Below the pieces are notes generated by a model. The model ran no database searches, was not told the DNA's origin, and was given only the letters and a program-made list of their open reading frames with translations. From Halobacillus locisalis (GTDB lineage Bacteria > Bacillota > Bacilli > Bacillales > Halobacillaceae), in NCBI RefSeq assembly GCF_013694105.1, contig NZ_JACEFG010000002.1, positions 310,001-374,000 on the forward strand: a DNA stretch of 64,000 bases. The letters run 5' to 3'. A program made the position numbers and the translations under genes. Of this stretch, positions 1-7,555 are shown in pieces (the stretch's first letter is position 1; each line of letters opens with the position of its first letter).

Positions 1-233
1 CTCTTTACCTTCAGGAAGAAGCGGCGGCAGAGGAACCTGAAGGATTCATAGAAGAAGTGGTATCTGCGGATGAAGAAACAATAAACACTTCGATGGAGAC
101 AAGCAGTGATGAAGACTTGGCTGATTTAAGTTTGGACAACCTACAAGTTGATTTGCATACAGATGAAGTAGAAGATGACGAAGAAGACGATGAGGATCCT
201 TTAGGAGATTTTCTATCGAGAATGAATCAATAA
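1..233 (+). CDS. C-terminal part of an unknown acidic protein (5' end outside window)
   Basis: An open frame runs in from the window edge and stops with TAA at 231-233. The visible 76 residues are dominated by Glu and Asp, with almost no hydrophobic segments, and end in a short tail reading DPLGDFLSRMNQ. This looks like a disordered acidic C-terminal region rather than a folded enzyme domain. A rho-independent terminator follows within 10 bases, so this is the last gene of its transcript. I do not recognise the family; the N-terminal part lies upstream and would decide it. Confidence 0.6.
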   Translation, partial: LYLQEEAAAEEPEGFIEEVVSADEETINTSMETSSDEDLADLSLDNLQVDLHTDEVEDDEEDDEDPLGDFLSRMNQ

Positions 234-241
234 ACGATGAT

Positions 242-273
242 GAAGCCCCTGTCCATTCGCAGGGGCTTCTTTT
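242..273 (+). terminator. Rho-independent terminator
   Basis: A perfect 10-bp stem (GAAGCCCCTG / CAGGGGCTTC) with an 8-nt loop is followed by TTTT. It closes the acidic-protein transcript and lies between it and the convergent gene ending at 281. Confidence 0.85.
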
Positions 274-280
274 GGTTCGT

Positions 281-529
281 TTAGGACAATTTGTTGTGTT
301 CGGCGTAAGCAGCAAAGGATTTTTCGTCTTCAATCAACCCACATGCCCCACATTGAACTTTTTTGTCAGGACCTTTATAGGCAGTATGAAATGCGTCAAG
401 TTCTCCCTCTTGATACTCCGAAGTGACTTCTCCCGTTCGGGGGTCCATCTTAATCGACCTCGGACGCTGTTCAATGATATTAAATCGTGAACGGTTGGTT
501 TTACAGCCTGGACATAAGTAAGCTGTCAT
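281..529 (-). CDS. Small zinc-ribbon-like protein of unknown function
   Basis: 82 residues. Two Cys pairs, CPGC near the N-terminus and CGAC about 55 residues later, have the spacing of a zinc ribbon, so metal binding is likely. The middle is charged and polar, with no membrane segment. The start is placed at the ATG at 529 because a GGAGGT ribosome site lies 7 bases before it. A GTG nine bases further upstream overlaps that site and is therefore unlikely. The gene is monocistronic, convergent with the preceding gene and divergent from the signalling operon. Similar short proteins occur in Bacillaceae, but I cannot name a function. Confidence 0.7.
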   Translation of the reverse strand: MTAYLCPGCKTNRSRFNIIEQRPRSIKMDPRTGEVTSEYQEGELDAFHTAYKGPDKKVQCGACGLIEDEKSFAAYAEHNKLS

Positions 530-600
530 GATTTCCACCTCCTTCCATTAGATTCTCCCACTTCCCAGTTCTTTATCCTTTATCAATGTAACCAAAAAAT

Positions 601-644
601 CAGGGAAACCCCTACTATTCATCCCTTCCTATAAAGCCTAGAAT
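601..644 (+). promoter_or_regulatory. Predicted NreC-like operator and promoter of the two-component operon
   Basis: The palindrome CAGGGAAACCCCTA (601-614) matches the TAGGG-N4-CCCTA form described for staphylococcal NreC boxes at all but one position. A TAGAAT -10-like hexamer lies at 639-644. The palindrome centre is 31.5 bp upstream of the hexamer, a geometry repeated exactly before the oxidase operon at 3778-3821. No good -35 is visible, as expected for an activated promoter. The regulator assignment is inference. Confidence 0.55.
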
Positions 645-678
645 TGAATGTATTAGTAAGTAATAGAGGTGAGCGGTA

Positions 679-1278
679 TTGGGATCCATATATTCATTAA
701 AAAGTTTAACGGATTTGTACGAATCGATGATGATGGAGGTATCTTATGACTTGCACGAAAATTGCACGCATTTGTTAATGAGCGCTCTTCACTACTTGGA
801 TGGGACTGAAAAGGATATTGAGGAATCGAAAAAAATCATCTCCTATACCATCAATGTGATGAAAGCTCATTCTAAGGAAGTATGCCCGTATTTTGCGAAT
901 GGTGAAACGTTGCAGTTGTCTCTCGCTCCTTATATGCGCGGTGTAGAAAGACGCTACGGTGTGCCTGTCTTTTTCACTTCAGATGGCTCGCTTCCTTTAG
1001 AGGATGAACTTCCTTCTTTTCGTTATTTTCAGTTGGTTTTGCAATGGGTGATGGATCAGGGAGGCTGTAACCAGATTGTTGTGGACATAGCAGGCGATAC
1101 GTGGAAGGTAGTGTTCTCGTTAGATAACGGGAATATTTATGACAATGAGAAGGGATTGAGGGACGGATTAAAGAATGATACGAACATGAAGGTGAATATT
1201 TTCCAAAGACCGGGATTGATGGAATGTTATTGGAAAAAGGGGGAAATAGATGATGATACGTCTTGTCATCGTGGATGA
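679..1278 (+). CDS. Degenerate histidine-kinase-like protein, first gene of the signalling operon
   Basis: 199 residues, TTG start behind GAGGTGAG (666-673). The N-terminal third reads like a HisKA_3 dimerisation helix. It has a DLHEN sequence where the phosphorylated-His motif ELHDG of NarX/DegS-type kinases would sit, followed by a second helix. The rest resembles the ATPase half (a LSLAPYMRGV segment, then VERRYGVPVFF). However, the expected N-box Asn and the glycine-rich G boxes cannot be seen. It may therefore bind or accept phosphoryl groups without being able to autophosphorylate. The 3' end overlaps the response-regulator start at 1250, implying translational coupling. The kinase relationship is my reading of motif spacing, not a search result. 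Confidence 0.6.
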   Translation: MGSIYSLKSLTDLYESMMMEVSYDLHENCTHLLMSALHYLDGTEKDIEESKKIISYTINVMKAHSKEVCPYFANGETLQLSLAPYMRGVERRYGVPVFFTSDGSLPLEDELPSFRYFQLVLQWVMDQGGCNQIVVDIAGDTWKVVFSLDNGNIYDNEKGLRDGLKNDTNMKVNIFQRPGLMECYWKKGEIDDDTSCHRG

Positions 1279-1908
1279 TCATGCAGTAGTTCGGTCTGGT
1301 TTAAAGATGTTATTGGACTCCTTGGATGATATGAAAGTGGTAGGAGAGGCTTCTGAGGGAAATGAAGCGCTTGGACAAGTGGAAGAAAAAAGCCTGACGT
1401 CGTATTGATGGATCTATCAATGCCTCACGGAAAGGACGGGTTGTCGGCAACCTCTGAAATAAAAAAGCAGTTCCCTGATACAAATATTCTCATCTTGACC
1501 ATGCATGATGATGAGGAGTACTTATTCCGTGGAATTGAATTAGGTGCATCAGGGTGTATTTTAAAGAATGCGCCACACGAAGAATTGACAAAGGCTATTC
1601 GACAAGTTGCCCGAGGGGATGCTTATTTATATCCATCTGCGACAAAGCGTTTGATGGATGATTATTTGACGAAATTGAAGCAAGGAGGACTAGTGGACTC
1701 TTATCGTAACTTGACTGACCGTGAACGGGAAGTGTTAGCTTTAGTGGCTAAAGGATATGCGAATAAGGATATAGCGGCAAAGCTCGTCATAAGTGTGAAA
1801 ACAGTAGAGACGCATAAGGCGCATATCATGGAAAAACTTCAGTTGAAAACAAGGCCGGAACTTGTGGAATATGCATGGAAAAAAGGGTTGATCGGCTATA
1901 CATCGTAA
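1250..1908 (+). pseudogene. NarL/LuxR-family response regulator interrupted by a one-base frameshift
   Basis: The ATG at 1250 follows AAAGGGGG and opens a receiver domain (RLVIVDDHAVVRSGL, with the acidic pocket). That frame hits TGA at 1406-1408 after 52 residues. The remainder of the receiver, starting LMDLSMPHGKDG with the phospho-acceptor Asp, and a complete LuxR helix-turn-helix (LTDREREVLALVAKGY) continue in another frame from about 1405 to 1908. Adding one A to the A6 run at 1386-1391 restores VEEKKPDVVLMDLSMP. So this is a real lesion, a homopolymer sequencing error, or a slippage site. Every other motif is intact. The intact product would be about 220 residues, normal for the family, and would be the partner of the PAS kinase at 2349. 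Confidence 0.8.
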
Positions 1909-1920
1909 GGGGGAGAGTGA

Positions 1921-2352
1921 ATGGAATCATCAATAGAAGATGTGTGCTTGGACCTTTTAGGTAAAACGGAAGCGTCTACCATCATGATTGCTCTTTTGGA
2001 TGAACGGACGAACCAGCTTCAGTGGAGGTATGCGGTAAAGCCGCTTAATGAAAGATATCGCCGTATGCATATCGGCTACGGAAAAGGAGTCGCAGGGAAA
2101 GTGATACAGACGGGGCGTGTCTGGTCTTGCGAAAGCCGAGAGCAGCTCCCTTCTCGTTTAGGGAAGTATCCGATTGTCCTATCGGAGCAACTGCAAAGCT
2201 TTGTTGCGATTCCTTTGCGAACAGACCGATTATTCGGAGCTGTTCTACTCATTGGATATCGCACGGTGAGTCCGCTACCTTCAAAGCAAATATGGGGATC
2301 TTATGCGGAACGACTGACGAATATGTTGATCGAGAAGGAGGCCTACGCTTGA
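1921..2352 (+). CDS. GAF-domain protein, NreA-like
   Basis: 143 residues forming essentially one GAF domain, with the motif GYGKGVAGKVIQTGR followed by a strand pattern ending FGAVLLIG. No membrane segment, so it is cytoplasmic. It sits 12 bases after the response regulator and its stop overlaps the TTG start of the PAS kinase (2349-2352), so the two are probably made together. In staphylococci the single-domain GAF protein NreA is a nitrate receptor that restrains the kinase NreB. The size and neighbourhood here agree with such a role, but the ligand cannot be read from the sequence. Confidence 0.7.
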   Translation: MESSIEDVCLDLLGKTEASTIMIALLDERTNQLQWRYAVKPLNERYRRMHIGYGKGVAGKVIQTGRVWSCESREQLPSRLGKYPIVLSEQLQSFVAIPLRTDRLFGAVLLIGYRTVSPLPSKQIWGSYAERLTNMLIEKEAYA

Positions 2353-3689
2353 ACCAGTATTCTAGTAAAGCTCTTCCTGTGCAATCGCAAGAGGAAGGGT
2401 TCATTGTTATCTGTAGTGATGGGAAAGTGGAAGGCATGAACGATAAAGCCAAACAATTATTGGAGCGACATACTACAGAGTGCGTTCATATCGACGACCT
2501 GTTTTTAGATTTAACGCTTGAGGATTTACAGAACTGCGACAGGGATGTATTGCTGCAACACTATTTGAAACCTCAATCGGGGGATCCCTATCCGGTATTT
2601 ATTGTCGTGCACAAGTGGAAGGAAGAAGCAGGGCAATGGTTCATCACCATTCAAAACTTAGTTGAAAGAAGTTTGTTGGATCGCCATGCCTATGAACCAT
2701 TGAAAGAGTTACTGGAAATTAAGTACGCCTTAGATGAGTCATCCATTGTTGCGTTGACGAATCAGAGGGGAATCATACAATATGCGAATCGGAAGTTTTG
2801 TGAAATCTCCAAATACCCTATCGAAGAAATCATCGGTAGCGATCACCGGTTGATTAACTCTGGACATCACTCCAGGGAGTTTTTCAAGCAGCTGTGGCGC
2901 ACGATTGGTTCAGGACAAGTATGGAAGGGGGAGATCAAAAATCGCGCCAAAGATGGCAGTTATTACTGGGTGGATACAACCATTGTCCCTTTCATAGATC
3001 AACAAGGTAAGCCGTACCAATACTTAGCCATCAGAAGTGAAATCACGGAAAGAAAACGAGTAGAAGAAGAATTGCAGAAAATGATGACCCGATTCATTCA
3101 CGTTCAAGAAGAGGAGAGGAAACAAGTTTCCCGGGAACTCCATGACGGCATTGGCCAGGAACTATATAGCCTGCTAATTAGTATGCACAGGTTGCAGCAG
3201 GAGGTAGAACATCCGATTCTCGAACAATTGGAGGCAGATACAAGCCGCTTGATTCAAAGTGTCCGGGAAATGTCTTGGGAATTGCGGCCCTCTGCGTTGG
3301 ATGAACTTGGGTTAATGCCAGCGCTACGTTCCTTTATCAACCGCTTAGAAAACTCTTATGGCTTTGTCGTCCACATCGAAGCTCATATTCCGAATAAACT
3401 TTCCCCTGAATTGGAGACGACGATTTATCGAGTGGTGCAAGAGGCCATAACGAATGTACGAAAATACGCTGGCGTAAAAGAAGCAGATGTTCACATCTAT
3501 GAAGTTGAGGGAAGTGTGGTTGCGTCTGTAGAAGACCATGGAGTCGGCATTAGAGAAAGAGATAAGCAAAAGGGTGTAGGGTTATTCAGTATGGAGGAGC
3601 GGGCCCGTTCGGTGGGCGGTTCCTTCCGCTTATCAAGTCCACCTCGTGGAGGTACAAAAGTAGAAATTCAAGTTCCTTTAGAAGCCTGA
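2349..3689 (+). CDS. PAS-domain sensor histidine kinase, NarX/NreB type
   Basis: 446 residues from a TTG at 2349, placed by AAGGAGG at 2335-2341; a longer reading frame upstream lies over the GAF gene and is not used. Domains in order: an N-terminal PAS-like region (about 15-105), a clear PAS domain with PAC tail (about 128-245, ending ITERKRVEEEL), HisKA_3 with SRELHDGIGQ (His265), and a HATPase_c domain with N box, VEDHGVGI and GVGLFSMEERA. There are no membrane helices, so the sensor is soluble. The PAS region contains only one Cys, so the four-Cys Fe-S oxygen sensor of NreB is absent and the signal must differ. It is the likely partner of the regulator at 1250. Confidence 0.85.
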   Translation: MNQYSSKALPVQSQEEGFIVICSDGKVEGMNDKAKQLLERHTTECVHIDDLFLDLTLEDLQNCDRDVLLQHYLKPQSGDPYPVFIVVHKWKEEAGQWFITIQNLVERSLLDRHAYEPLKELLEIKYALDESSIVALTNQRGIIQYANRKFCEISKYPIEEIIGSDHRLINSGHHSREFFKQLWRTIGSGQVWKGEIKNRAKDGSYYWVDTTIVPFIDQQGKPYQYLAIRSEITERKRVEEELQKMMTRFIHVQEEERKQVSRELHDGIGQELYSLLISMHRLQQEVEHPILEQLEADTSRLIQSVREMSWELRPSALDELGLMPALRSFINRLENSYGFVVHIEAHIPNKLSPELETTIYRVVQEAITNVRKYAGVKEADVHIYEVEGSVVASVEDHGVGIRERDKQKGVGLFSMEERARSVGGSFRLSSPPRGGTKVEIQVPLEA

Positions 3690-3709
3690 CATGTCAGGCT
3701 TCTTTTTTT
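3681..3709 (+). terminator. Rho-independent terminator overlapping the kinase stop codon
   Basis: A perfect 22-nt palindrome (GAAGCCTGACA and its complement) is followed by seven T. It includes the kinase TGA and separates the signalling operon from the oxidase operon. Confidence 0.85.
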
Positions 3710-3777
3710 ATGGTTAAGCGTTTTGTTTGTTATTCATATACCCCGTATCTGAAATGAGGGCTTCTTTGAGAGAATAT

Positions 3778-3821
3778 GGGGGAATTCCCCAATGATGTTT
3801 TTTCTGAACCTTTCATAGAAT
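3778..3821 (+). promoter_or_regulatory. Predicted NreC-like operator and promoter of the ba3 oxidase operon
   Basis: The perfect palindrome GGGGAATTCCCC (3779-3790) is centred 31.5 bp upstream of the -10-like TAGAAT (3816-3821). Operator type, hexamer and distance are the same as before the signalling operon (601-644). This suggests that the adjacent NarL-type regulator activates the oxidase genes. The inference rests on spacing and motif likeness only. Confidence 0.55.
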
Positions 3822-3855
3822 GGAGATAAGTCCATTACATAAGGAGGCTGGCTTT

Positions 3856-3972
3856 ATGAAGAAGCCGCAACAACAAAATCTAAAAGGAACGCTCATCAGT
3901 GTCTTTTTTGTTGGTGGAATCATTATTTTCATGTGGGTTAGTGTGTATTTCTTGTATGTGAGTCGTTTATAA
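3856..3972 (+). CDS. Cytochrome c oxidase subunit IIa-like one-helix protein
   Basis: 38 residues, ATG at 3856 with AAGGAGG at 3841-3847. A short basic polar head (MKKPQQQNLKGT) leads into a single hydrophobic helix, ending YVSRL. Position, size and topology match the small subunit IIa found before subunit II in ba3-type oxidases, where one helix replaces a missing helix of subunit II. It is 13 bases upstream of the subunit II gene and clearly cotranscribed. The identification rests mainly on context, as one-helix proteins carry little sequence signal. Confidence 0.75.
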   Translation: MKKPQQQNLKGTLISVFFVGGIIIFMWVSVYFLYVSRL

Positions 3973-3985
3973 GGGGGAGAACAAC

Positions 3986-4459
3986 ATGCATTTTCACAAA
4001 TACGAAAAAATTTGGTTGGTTTTCGGAGTTGCCGCACTTATTGTCTTTTTATCTGTTGTCGGGGTCAGTGCTTTTCATCAGGGAAACACGCCCTCTGGAG
4101 GACATATGACGATTGATCCGAATAAGGTCAGGGAAACAGCTCCTTTTGATCAACCAGGTCTTCACGAAAAAGAGGACGGATCTTATGAAGTAGCCATGAT
4201 CGCGATGGCTTTCGGGTATGATCCGGGGGATTTACAAGTGCCAGTTGGAGAAGAAATCTTATTCAGCGTCACGAGTGAAGATGTGACCCATAGTTTTTCT
4301 ATAGTCGGAACGAATGTCAATATGATGGCGATTCCCGGACAAATCAATCACAGGAAGCATACGTTTACGGAACCTGGTACTTACTTGGTCATTTGTAATG
4401 AATACTGTGGATCGGGCCATCACTTTATGAGCACGGAAATCGAGGTGGTTGAACAATGA
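3986..4459 (+). CDS. cbaB: ba3-type cytochrome c oxidase subunit II (CuA)
   Basis: 157 residues. One N-terminal helix (about 11-30) anchors an extracytoplasmic cupredoxin domain. The binuclear CuA ligands are visible as THSF (His) and as the loop CNEYCGSGHHFM, with two Cys, one His and one Met. The protein is short compared with aa3 subunit II, as is normal for the ba3 class with a separate IIa subunit. It takes electrons from cytochrome c and passes them to subunit I. Its stop overlaps the start of the subunit I gene by ATGA (4456-4459), which fixes both ends. Confidence 0.92.
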   Translation: MHFHKYEKIWLVFGVAALIVFLSVVGVSAFHQGNTPSGGHMTIDPNKVRETAPFDQPGLHEKEDGSYEVAMIAMAFGYDPGDLQVPVGEEILFSVTSEDVTHSFSIVGTNVNMMAIPGQINHRKHTFTEPGTYLVICNEYCGSGHHFMSTEIEVVEQ

Positions 4460-6114
4460 AGGATGTTCAGATTGTAAGAAACGATCGTCAATTATCGCTT
4501 GCTAATATCGGGGTGGCCTACCTTGCTTTCATTATCGGTACTCTATGTGGGTTGCTGCAAGTGTTCATTCGAAATGATGCATTGAAACTGCCGGCATGGT
4601 TGGATTATTATCAAATTCTCACAGCGCACGGGCTGTTATTAGCCATCGTCTTCACCACGTTCTTTATTTTTGCTTTCTTTCAATCAGGTATGAGTCGCAC
4701 ATTAGGTGCATTCGGAAGAAAAACGAGCGTGTGGAGTTGGATCGGTTTCTACGTGACGTTATTCGGGACCTTACTGATCGTGGTGATGGTGGTATCTGGT
4801 CAAGCATCCGTTCTCTATACGTTCTATGCTCCCTTGCAAGCGCATGGATTATTCTATGTGGGGCTTGCGCTATTCGTCATTGGCACGTGGATTCAAGGCT
4901 TTGCTCTTGTCGGTCATTATGTAGTGTGGAGAAAGCGGCATAAAGGAGAGTTGAGTCCTTTATTTGCCTTCATGACGATTGCGACAATCATTCTGTGGGT
5001 GATTGCTTGTTTAGGCGTCGTAGCTACCGTCCTATTTCAATTCATCCCTTGGGCGTTTGGTTGGACCGACGGCATTAATGTTGAACTGAGCCGCTCTTTG
5101 TTCTGGTATTTTGGACATCCGCTTGTTTACTTCTGGTTACTGCCAGCCTATATGGCTTGGTATATTGTCGTACCTAAGATCATAGGCGGTAGGGTATTCA
5201 GTGATTCATTAGCTCGATTATCCTTTATTCTATTTATTTTATTCTCCATACCGGTGGGCTTTCACCATCAGTTGACAGAGCCAGGCATCGCTAGTTTCTG
5301 GAAATTCCTTCAGACGGTATTGACGTTCATGGTCATTATCCCATCTTTGATGACCGCCTTCTCTCTATTCGCAACCTTCGAACTGAGAGGACGTGAGCTT
5401 GGCGGAAGGGGATTGTTCGGCTGGGTAAGGAAGCTCCCATGGCGAGATGTTCGGTTCACTTCCATTTTTGTAGCCATGTTCTTCTTTATTCCTGGAGGTG
5501 CTGGCGGGATCATCAATGCAAGTTTTCAGATGAACGAATTGATTCACAATACCTTGTGGGTGGTTGGGCATTTCCATATAACAGTGGGAACACCGGTTGC
5601 GATGACATTCTTCGGGTTGACGTTCTGGATCGTTCCTTATTTGACAGGTCGCGTATTCACTAAGTCACTGCAGAAACTGGCGTTTATCCAAATCGCCACA
5701 TGGTCTGTCGGAATGTTACTCATGAGTACAGCGCAGCATCTATTAGGATTGCTCGGTGCGCCTAGACGGACAGCATATACGGGGTACGCCCATGACGATG
5801 CGTTTGCCTGGTTTGACGGAATTCTTTCTAATCACGTGACGATGGCTGTCGGCGGGTCGATTCTATTCATCTCTGCGGTTTTGTTAGTTTATATCATTGT
5901 ACAGCTTTGGTGGATTGCACCAAAAGCCGATCAAGAACACTTCATGACGTTTCCTATAGCTGAGAGCGACGCTTCCACGACGCCCGCGTTCTTGGAGAAT
6001 TGGAAAATATGGATCGGTATCGCGTTTATATTGATTGCTTTAGCTTATACCATTCCGTTAAGTGACATCATTCAACATGCACCACCGGGTTCAGAACGCT
6101 TCCAAACATGGTAG
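4456..6114 (+). CDS. cbaA: ba3-type cytochrome c oxidase subunit I
   Basis: 552 residues with about 13 membrane helices. Haem-copper oxidase core features are visible: the helix II low-spin haem His in LTAHGLLLA, the helix VI CuB His with the cross-linked Tyr region in WYFGHPLVYFWLLPAY, a histidine pair in GFHHQLTEPG, and VGHFHITVGTPVA with the high-spin and low-spin haem ligands. The enzyme reduces oxygen to water and pumps protons; ba3 types have high oxygen affinity. It is coupled to subunit II by a 4-bp overlap and followed by a 29-residue membrane protein. No quinol-oxidase features are evident because subunit II keeps CuA. Confidence 0.93.
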   Translation: MKDVQIVRNDRQLSLANIGVAYLAFIIGTLCGLLQVFIRNDALKLPAWLDYYQILTAHGLLLAIVFTTFFIFAFFQSGMSRTLGAFGRKTSVWSWIGFYVTLFGTLLIVVMVVSGQASVLYTFYAPLQAHGLFYVGLALFVIGTWIQGFALVGHYVVWRKRHKGELSPLFAFMTIATIILWVIACLGVVATVLFQFIPWAFGWTDGINVELSRSLFWYFGHPLVYFWLLPAYMAWYIVVPKIIGGRVFSDSLARLSFILFILFSIPVGFHHQLTEPGIASFWKFLQTVLTFMVIIPSLMTAFSLFATFELRGRELGGRGLFGWVRKLPWRDVRFTSIFVAMFFFIPGGAGGIINASFQMNELIHNTLWVVGHFHITVGTPVAMTFFGLTFWIVPYLTGRVFTKSLQKLAFIQIATWSVGMLLMSTAQHLLGLLGAPRRTAYTGYAHDDAFAWFDGILSNHVTMAVGGSILFISAVLLVYIIVQLWWIAPKADQEHFMTFPIAESDASTTPAFLENWKIWIGIAFILIALAYTIPLSDIIQHAPPGSERFQTW

Positions 6115-6127
6115 AGGAGAGGATCAT

Positions 6128-6217
6128 ATGACATTCGCTTTTGCAGTGACCATATCTTTAACGATATTATTTGTTGTTTTAAGTGCCATCTTAGTAGAGT
6201 TGAATACAGATGAGTAG
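6128..6217 (+). CDS. 29-residue single-helix membrane protein at the end of the oxidase operon
   Basis: ATG at 6128 follows GAGGAG (6115-6120). The product is almost entirely one hydrophobic helix (about residues 3-23) ending in the acidic tail VELNTDE. It lies 13 bases after the subunit I gene and before the operon terminator, so it is cotranscribed with the oxidase. A small extra subunit or assembly helper is plausible, comparable in size to the accessory peptides of bd and cbb3 oxidases. I know no named family for it. Confidence 0.6.
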   Translation: MTFAFAVTISLTILFVVLSAILVELNTDE

Positions 6218-6225
6218 AGAGGCTT

Positions 6226-6257
6226 AGACCGGGTTTTTGCCCGGTCTTTTATTTTTT
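6226..6257 (+). terminator. Rho-independent terminator of the oxidase operon
   Basis: An 8-bp stem AGACCGGG / CCCGGTCT with a TTTTTG loop is followed by a T-rich tract. Confidence 0.88.
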
Positions 6258-6325
6258 ACTACATAGTTCTCACCTGAGTTATTGCCTCGGAAATCAAAGC
6301 GAGCGTATGAGAGAGAAAGTGATTT

Positions 6326-6347
6326 GTTATCATACATCCATGATAAC
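6326..6347 (+). promoter_or_regulatory. Inverted repeat upstream of yrhK
   Basis: GTTATCAT and ATGATAAC form a perfect 8-bp dyad separated by 6 bases, 31 bases before the yrhK start. The absence of a T run argues against a terminator, so an operator is the better guess. No regulator can be named. Confidence 0.4.
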
Positions 6348-6378
6348 AGGGGCATCGTAAAGGGTGGAGGTGTGAACA

Positions 6379-6678
6379 ATGTCTGAAAACGCGAATGCAA
6401 AAGCTCATACAAAAAGTCAATATGTCGAGATCAAGATGGGCCGCCATGGCCTTTTCTTTAAAAAGAGGTACGAAGTTTTGTACACGCTGAACGACTTTCT
6501 GCTAGGTATTTGGTACTTGTTAGGAAGTATTTGTTTATATTTTGAGATTTCAAAAGAATGGGGGATCCTACTGTTTATGCTGGGGAGTATTCAGATCCTT
6601 ATCCGACCATCGATTCGCATCATTCACAGGTTCCATGTAAAGAAGCACTATATAAAAGAATATGATAGCAAACAATAG
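6379..6678 (+). CDS. yrhK: YrhK-family small membrane protein
   Basis: 99 residues. After a polar head comes the family signature KKRYEVLYTLNDFLLGIWYL and two membrane helices (about 38-58 and 64-80), the second ending IQILIRPSIRIIHR. B. subtilis YrhK is of very similar length. The function of the family is unknown, and both termini are probably cytoplasmic. The ATG at 6379 follows AAGGGTGGAGGTG. It is a single gene between two terminators, convergent with bioY. Confidence 0.8.
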   Translation: MSENANAKAHTKSQYVEIKMGRHGLFFKKRYEVLYTLNDFLLGIWYLLGSICLYFEISKEWGILLFMLGSIQILIRPSIRIIHRFHVKKHYIKEYDSKQ

Positions 6679-6704
6679 CCGCTACATATGATGTAGCGGC
6701 TATT
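6675..6704. terminator. Bidirectional hairpin between yrhK and bioY
   Basis: AATAGCCGCTACAT and ATGTAGCGGCTATT form a near-perfect palindrome between two convergent genes. T tracts are weak on both strands, so termination efficiency may be modest. Confidence 0.65.
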
Positions 6705-6712
6705 GATCTGTA

Positions 6713-7282
6713 TTAAGCTGCTTTTTTAGGAGTTTCCTTAATGAACTTAGCTTTTACTAGTCGTTGACGCACGGTAATCCCGATCCAACTTGCTAAGAAG
6801 GCTTTGATCAGTCCGACGACAATGAATGGATAAACCCCTGCGGCCATGGATTCTGACCACGTTAAATCAACAATGAACTTCAGTTGGATTGTGCCACAGA
6901 TCAACGTCACGACCATCCCTATGACATTCGCCAACATCGCCATCGTCAAATTGAATCGAGTCTTTTCAAGAATAATCCCCGTAATAAAGGCTGCTGCTAT
7001 AAAACCGAATATGTACCCACCGGTTGGACCTACTAATACTTGAGCTCCCCCTTTAAACCCAGCGAAGACAGGAACACCTACTGCTCCGATTGCGGCATAA
7101 ACCATCATGGCAATCGCCCCTTGTCTGCTACCGAGAATTGTTGCGGTCAACCCTACGGCGAGTGTTTGTCCACTTATAGGGACGAGAGGCAAAGGGATTT
7201 CGATCTGGGCCAGTATAGCGGTAATAGCTGCAAAGATGGAACAATTCACGAGAGTTCTTAATTTTTCACTTTGCTGATTCAT
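6713..7282 (-). CDS. bioY: BioY, substrate-binding S component of a biotin ECF transporter
   Basis: 189 residues with six predicted helices. The family segments are readable: PLVPISGQTLAVGL near the start, then FAGFKGGAQVLVGPTGGYIFGF and KAFLASWIGITVRQ near the end. BioY binds biotin and uses the shared EcfAA'T module for ATP-driven uptake, which is not in this window. ATG at 7282 with GGAGG 6-7 bases upstream. The gene stands alone behind a BirA operator (7298-7329), so uptake should be repressed when biotin is sufficient. Confidence 0.93.
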   Translation of the reverse strand: MNQQSEKLRTLVNCSIFAAITAILAQIEIPLPLVPISGQTLAVGLTATILGSRQGAIAMMVYAAIGAVGVPVFAGFKGGAQVLVGPTGGYIFGFIAAAFITGIILEKTRFNLTMAMLANVIGMVVTLICGTIQLKFIVDLTWSESMAAGVYPFIVVGLIKAFLASWIGITVRQRLVKAKFIKETPKKAA

Positions 7283-7297
7283 TCATATCCTCCCCCT

Positions 7298-7329
7298 TTT
7301 GTTAACTGCTAATATTGTAAGTTAACAAA
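7298..7329 (-). promoter_or_regulatory. BirA operator upstream of bioY
   Basis: TTTGTTAAC and GTTAACAAA form a perfect inverted repeat with a 14-bp spacer. This is the arrangement known for BirA-biotinyl-AMP repressor sites in Bacillus and relatives. It ends 15 bases before the bioY start and would cover the promoter. Confidence 0.88.
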
Positions 7330-7555
7330 TTCAAAAAAGGAAGGATATTTCGACTATTCTGTCTATAAACTTTTGAATAAGCTGTATGAACTAGAAAAAA
7401 ATGTATGTTGTAGTACCTATGCTTCATTTTTTTGTTGCAAACAATTGATAAATCAGTAACAAATGTGTCAGATTATTTAAACTATGCGTTATTTGTACAC
7501 AAATGCTTTCGAATGAGTTAAAATTGGGTAATGTAAAATTAACGGAGGTTTTACA

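Noticed and set aside
1384-1394. Programmed -1 ribosomal frameshift at the A6 run
   Set aside because: The run is not in the X-XXY-YYZ phase of the original frame and I see no strong downstream stem; a sequence error or slippage is simpler.
2127-2348. Longer kinase start overlapping the GAF gene
   Set aside because: The TTG at 2349 has an AAGGAGG site and couples to the GAF stop; the upstream part is the GAF gene in another frame.
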